From NCBI GenBank assembly GCA_000435755.1, contig FR889099.1, positions 1-8,057 on the forward strand: a stretch of DNA of 8,057 nucleotides, read 5' to 3'. The DNA comes from Clostridium sp. CAG:508. GTDB lineage: Bacteria; Bacillota; Clostridia; TANB77; CAG-508. Below the pieces are notes generated by a model. It was given only the letters and a program-made list of their open reading frames with translations, was not told the origin of the DNA and did no database searches. This document shows positions 6,555 through 8,057 of this stretch, one piece after another. The translations under genes were made by a program, and so were the position numbers. Numbering within the stretch: the stretch's first letter is position 1; the number at the start of each line of letters is the position of its first letter.

Positions 6555-7898
6555 TTAATCAGCAATTTGTTGTTCATTGCTTTTGCAATTTCCATTTTCT
6601 CCTGATTTGCATTTTTGTTTTTCTTTATTATTCAATGCTGCAATTCCTGGTAGTGTTTTGCCTTCTAGAAATTCTAAAGATGCACCTCCACCTGTTGATA
6701 AATAAATATTGTTAAATTCTTGTTTTACATCTTCGCCATTTTGTTTTGCTGCTTTCTTTATTTTTTGAATAGCTGCAACTGAATCTCCTCCACCAATTAC
6801 GCACTTTGCCTTTGTATGTGAAATATATTTAGCTATTTTTTCTGTTCCTTGTGCAAATTCTGGAACTTCTGTATATCCCAAAGGTCCATTCCATACTACT
6901 GTTTTTGCATTTTCTAGTCTATCTGCAAAATATGTTAATGTAGTATCACCCACATCTAATATTTGCCAACCTTCTAAAGATTCTCCTTTGCCTTCTACAT
7001 TTAATTTAACATTTTTATGTTCTGCTGATTCTACTGTTTCAGGTGTTAGCTCTTCACCTTCTGCTATTTTAGCTACCCTAGCATCTTTTGGTAATATTAT
7101 TTCTACACCTTTATTAAGAGCATCTTTCATTATTTGTTTTGCCACTTCTATTTTGTCTTCTTCATATTTAGATGAACCTATATCATATCCTTTAGCTTTT
7201 AAGAAAGTGTTAGCCATTGCTCCACCAATTTCTATTGTTTGAACTTTTTGCATTAAGTTTTCTATAACACCTATTTTATCTGATACTTTTGCTCCTCCCA
7301 AAATTGCAACAAATGGTTCTTCTGGTTTTTCAAGTACTGCTCCAAGTTTTTCAATTTCTCTTTCCATTAAAAGTCCTGCTACAGATTCATCCACATGATG
7401 TGCAACTCCTTCTGTAGAAGCATGTGCTCTATGTGCTGTTCCAAATGCATCATTTACGTAAATGCCTTCATTTCCAATTAAATCAGCCAATTCTATAGCT
7501 AAACTTTCTTCATTTTTTTCTTCTCTTGGATCAAAACGAACATTTTCAAGTAGTCCTGCTTCTCCTTCTTTTAATTCATTAGCCATATCTTTTGCACTTG
7601 GTCCTGTCACATCTTCTGCGCATTTTACTTTTGCGTCTAATTCTTCCGATAATCTTTCAGCTACTGGTTTCATTGAGTATTTTTCGTTTACTTCTCCCTT
7701 TGGTCTACCTAAGTGTGAGCAAAGGACTACCTTTGCTCCACTTTCTAGCAAATATCTTATTGTTGGAAGTGCTGCTCTAATTCTTGTATCATCTGTAATT
7801 TCTCCATCTTTTAATGGTACATTAAAGTCACAGCGAACCAATATTTTTTTTCCTCTTAGTTCTTTTGTATCTATGTCTCTTATTGTTTTCTTTTCCAT
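6555..7898 (-). CDS. pgk: Phosphoglycerate kinase with a C-terminal tail
   Basis: Pgk transfers phosphate from 1,3-bisphosphoglycerate to ADP, making ATP and 3-phosphoglycerate (EC 2.7.2.3). The two-domain protein is recognised by VRCDFNVPL (21-29), SHLGRPKG (61-68), LLENVRF (116-122), NDAFGTAHRAHAS (149-161), ILGGAKVSDKIGVI (199-212), the hinge and nucleotide stretch VVWNGPLGYTE (334-344), IGGGDSVAAI (368-377) and STGGGASLEFLEGKTLPGIAAL (401-422). Bacterial Pgk normally ends close to this point at about 395-400 residues. Here 25 further residues follow (423-447), lysine- and asparagine-rich with two cysteines (C430, C438). The tail looks like read-through of former non-coding DNA, because a tandem TAA lies in another frame right at its start (6625-6630). 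GPLGYTE replaces the commoner GPMGVFE. The start ATG at 7896-7898 has only a weak purine-rich site, AGAAAG, close by; a better GGGAAAG is rather far. It lies 62 nt after gap and 16 nt before tpiA. Confidence 0.95.
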   Translation of the reverse strand: MEKKTIRDIDTKELRGKKILVRCDFNVPLKDGEITDDTRIRAALPTIRYLLESGAKVVLCSHLGRPKGEVNEKYSMKPVAERLSEELDAKVKCAEDVTGPSAKDMANELKEGEAGLLENVRFDPREEKNEESLAIELADLIGNEGIYVNDAFGTAHRAHASTEGVAHHVDESVAGLLMEREIEKLGAVLEKPEEPFVAILGGAKVSDKIGVIENLMQKVQTIEIGGAMANTFLKAKGYDIGSSKYEEDKIEVAKQIMKDALNKGVEIILPKDARVAKIAEGEELTPETVESAEHKNVKLNVEGKGESLEGWQILDVGDTTLTYFADRLENAKTVVWNGPLGYTEVPEFAQGTEKIAKYISHTKAKCVIGGGDSVAAIQKIKKAAKQNGEDVKQEFNNIYLSTGGGASLEFLEGKTLPGIAALNNKEKQKCKSGENGNCKSNEQQIAD

Positions 7899-7934
7899 AT
7901 ATACTTTCTTTCCCTTCTTTGTAACTACACATTA

Positions 7935-7952
7935 GATTGAATATTTTCAATC
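7935..7952. other. Small hairpin in the gap-pgk intergenic region
   Basis: GATTGAA (7935-7941) pairs with TTCAATC (7946-7952) around a TATT loop, inside the 62-nt gap between the gap stop codon and pgk. The stem is short and AT-rich, and no U run follows on the minus strand, so it is not a convincing terminator. Hairpins between gap and pgk can influence processing or stability of the gap part of the message in Gram-positive bacteria. That role here is only inferred. Confidence 0.35.
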
Positions 7953-7960
7953 ACTTTTGA

Positions 7961-8057
7961 TTATTTGCTAGCAACATAAATAGCTAAATCAACTAATTTA
8001 TTTGAATAACCCCATTCGTTATCATACCATGCAACTAATTTTACAAAACTATCTGTT
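7961..8057 (-). CDS. gap: Glyceraldehyde-3-phosphate dehydrogenase, C-terminal end (partial)
   Basis: Only the last 31 codons and the TAA stop (7961-7963) are in the window; the gene continues beyond the right edge. The visible frame contains VKLVAWYDNEWGYSNKLVDL, the highly conserved C-terminal signature of phosphorylating GAPDH, including the DNEWGYS strand near the NAD site. The enzyme oxidises glyceraldehyde 3-phosphate to 1,3-bisphosphoglycerate, the substrate of the next gene, pgk. Its place at the head of pgk-tpiA-gpmI-eno matches the standard Firmicutes order. Whether a cggR regulator precedes it cannot be seen. Confidence 0.95.
   Translation of the reverse strand, partial: TDSFVKLVAWYDNEWGYSNKLVDLAIYVASK

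Noticed and set aside
6538..6595. Calling tpiA from 6595 as the main start
   Set aside because: The extra 19 residues do not resemble any TpiA N-terminus I know, and the next ATG has a well-spaced ribosome binding site and the conserved start of the protein.
7462..7935. Long plus-strand open frame antisense to the start of pgk (157 codons)
   Set aside because: It is the mirror of a highly conserved coding sequence, is rich in Ser and Phe as expected from antisense of AT-rich codons, and has no recognisable domain.
1..8057. CRISPR array, insertion sequence, or defence or biosynthetic system
   Set aside because: I saw no regularly spaced repeats, no transposase or integrase frame and no terminal inverted repeats bounding a cargo; the genes are one surface protein and core glycolysis.

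Overview
The window is AT-rich (roughly 30% GC) with Firmicutes-type gene order, Shine-Dalgarno sites and protein sequences. A low-GC Gram-positive bacterium, most likely a clostridial or related gut lineage, fits best. This rests on the gap-pgk-tpiA-gpmI-eno order, a cofactor-independent phosphoglycerate mutase, a class I aldolase of the Gram-positive type and a sortase-type surface protein. I cannot name the species from the sequence.

Layout from left to right: (1) 1-284 is a non-coding leader with a good sigma-A-like promoter (TTGAAT, 17 nt, TATAAT) and a strong ribosome binding site. (2) 285-1706 (+) encodes a secreted, wall-anchored von Willebrand factor A (VWA) protein with a complete MIDAS metal site and a C-terminal IPQTG sorting signal. 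(3) 1717-1748 is a bidirectional hairpin terminator shared with the convergent minus-strand genes. (4) 1752-2639 (-) encodes class I fructose-bisphosphate aldolase. (5) 2666-2740 (-) is tRNA-Gln(CUG), only 26 nt upstream of the aldolase start. (6) 2749-2870 holds a GC-rich spacer (about 50% GC) and a truncated 5' copy of the same tRNA. (7) 2877-2911 is a long perfect hairpin just after eno. (8) 2919-8057 (-) is the lower-glycolysis cluster, transcribed right to left: gap (3' end only), pgk, tpiA, gpmI, eno.

The minus-strand genes form a nearly complete trunk of glycolysis. Aldolase splits fructose 1,6-bisphosphate, TpiA interconverts the two trioses, Gap and Pgk oxidise glyceraldehyde 3-phosphate and make ATP, GpmI moves the phosphate from C3 to C2, and Eno makes phosphoenolpyruvate. 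Spacings within pgk-tpiA-gpmI-eno are 16, 18 and 23 nt, which implies one operon. The promoter and any CggR-type control region would lie upstream of gap, outside the window.

Most of the window is ordinary core metabolism and I see no clear new system. The items worth a second look are the tRNA-Gln partial duplication with its foreign-looking spacer, the tRNA placed directly in front of the aldolase gene, a 25-residue C-terminal tail on Pgk that looks like read-through past a tandem TAA in a neighbouring frame, and the stand-alone VWA surface protein.
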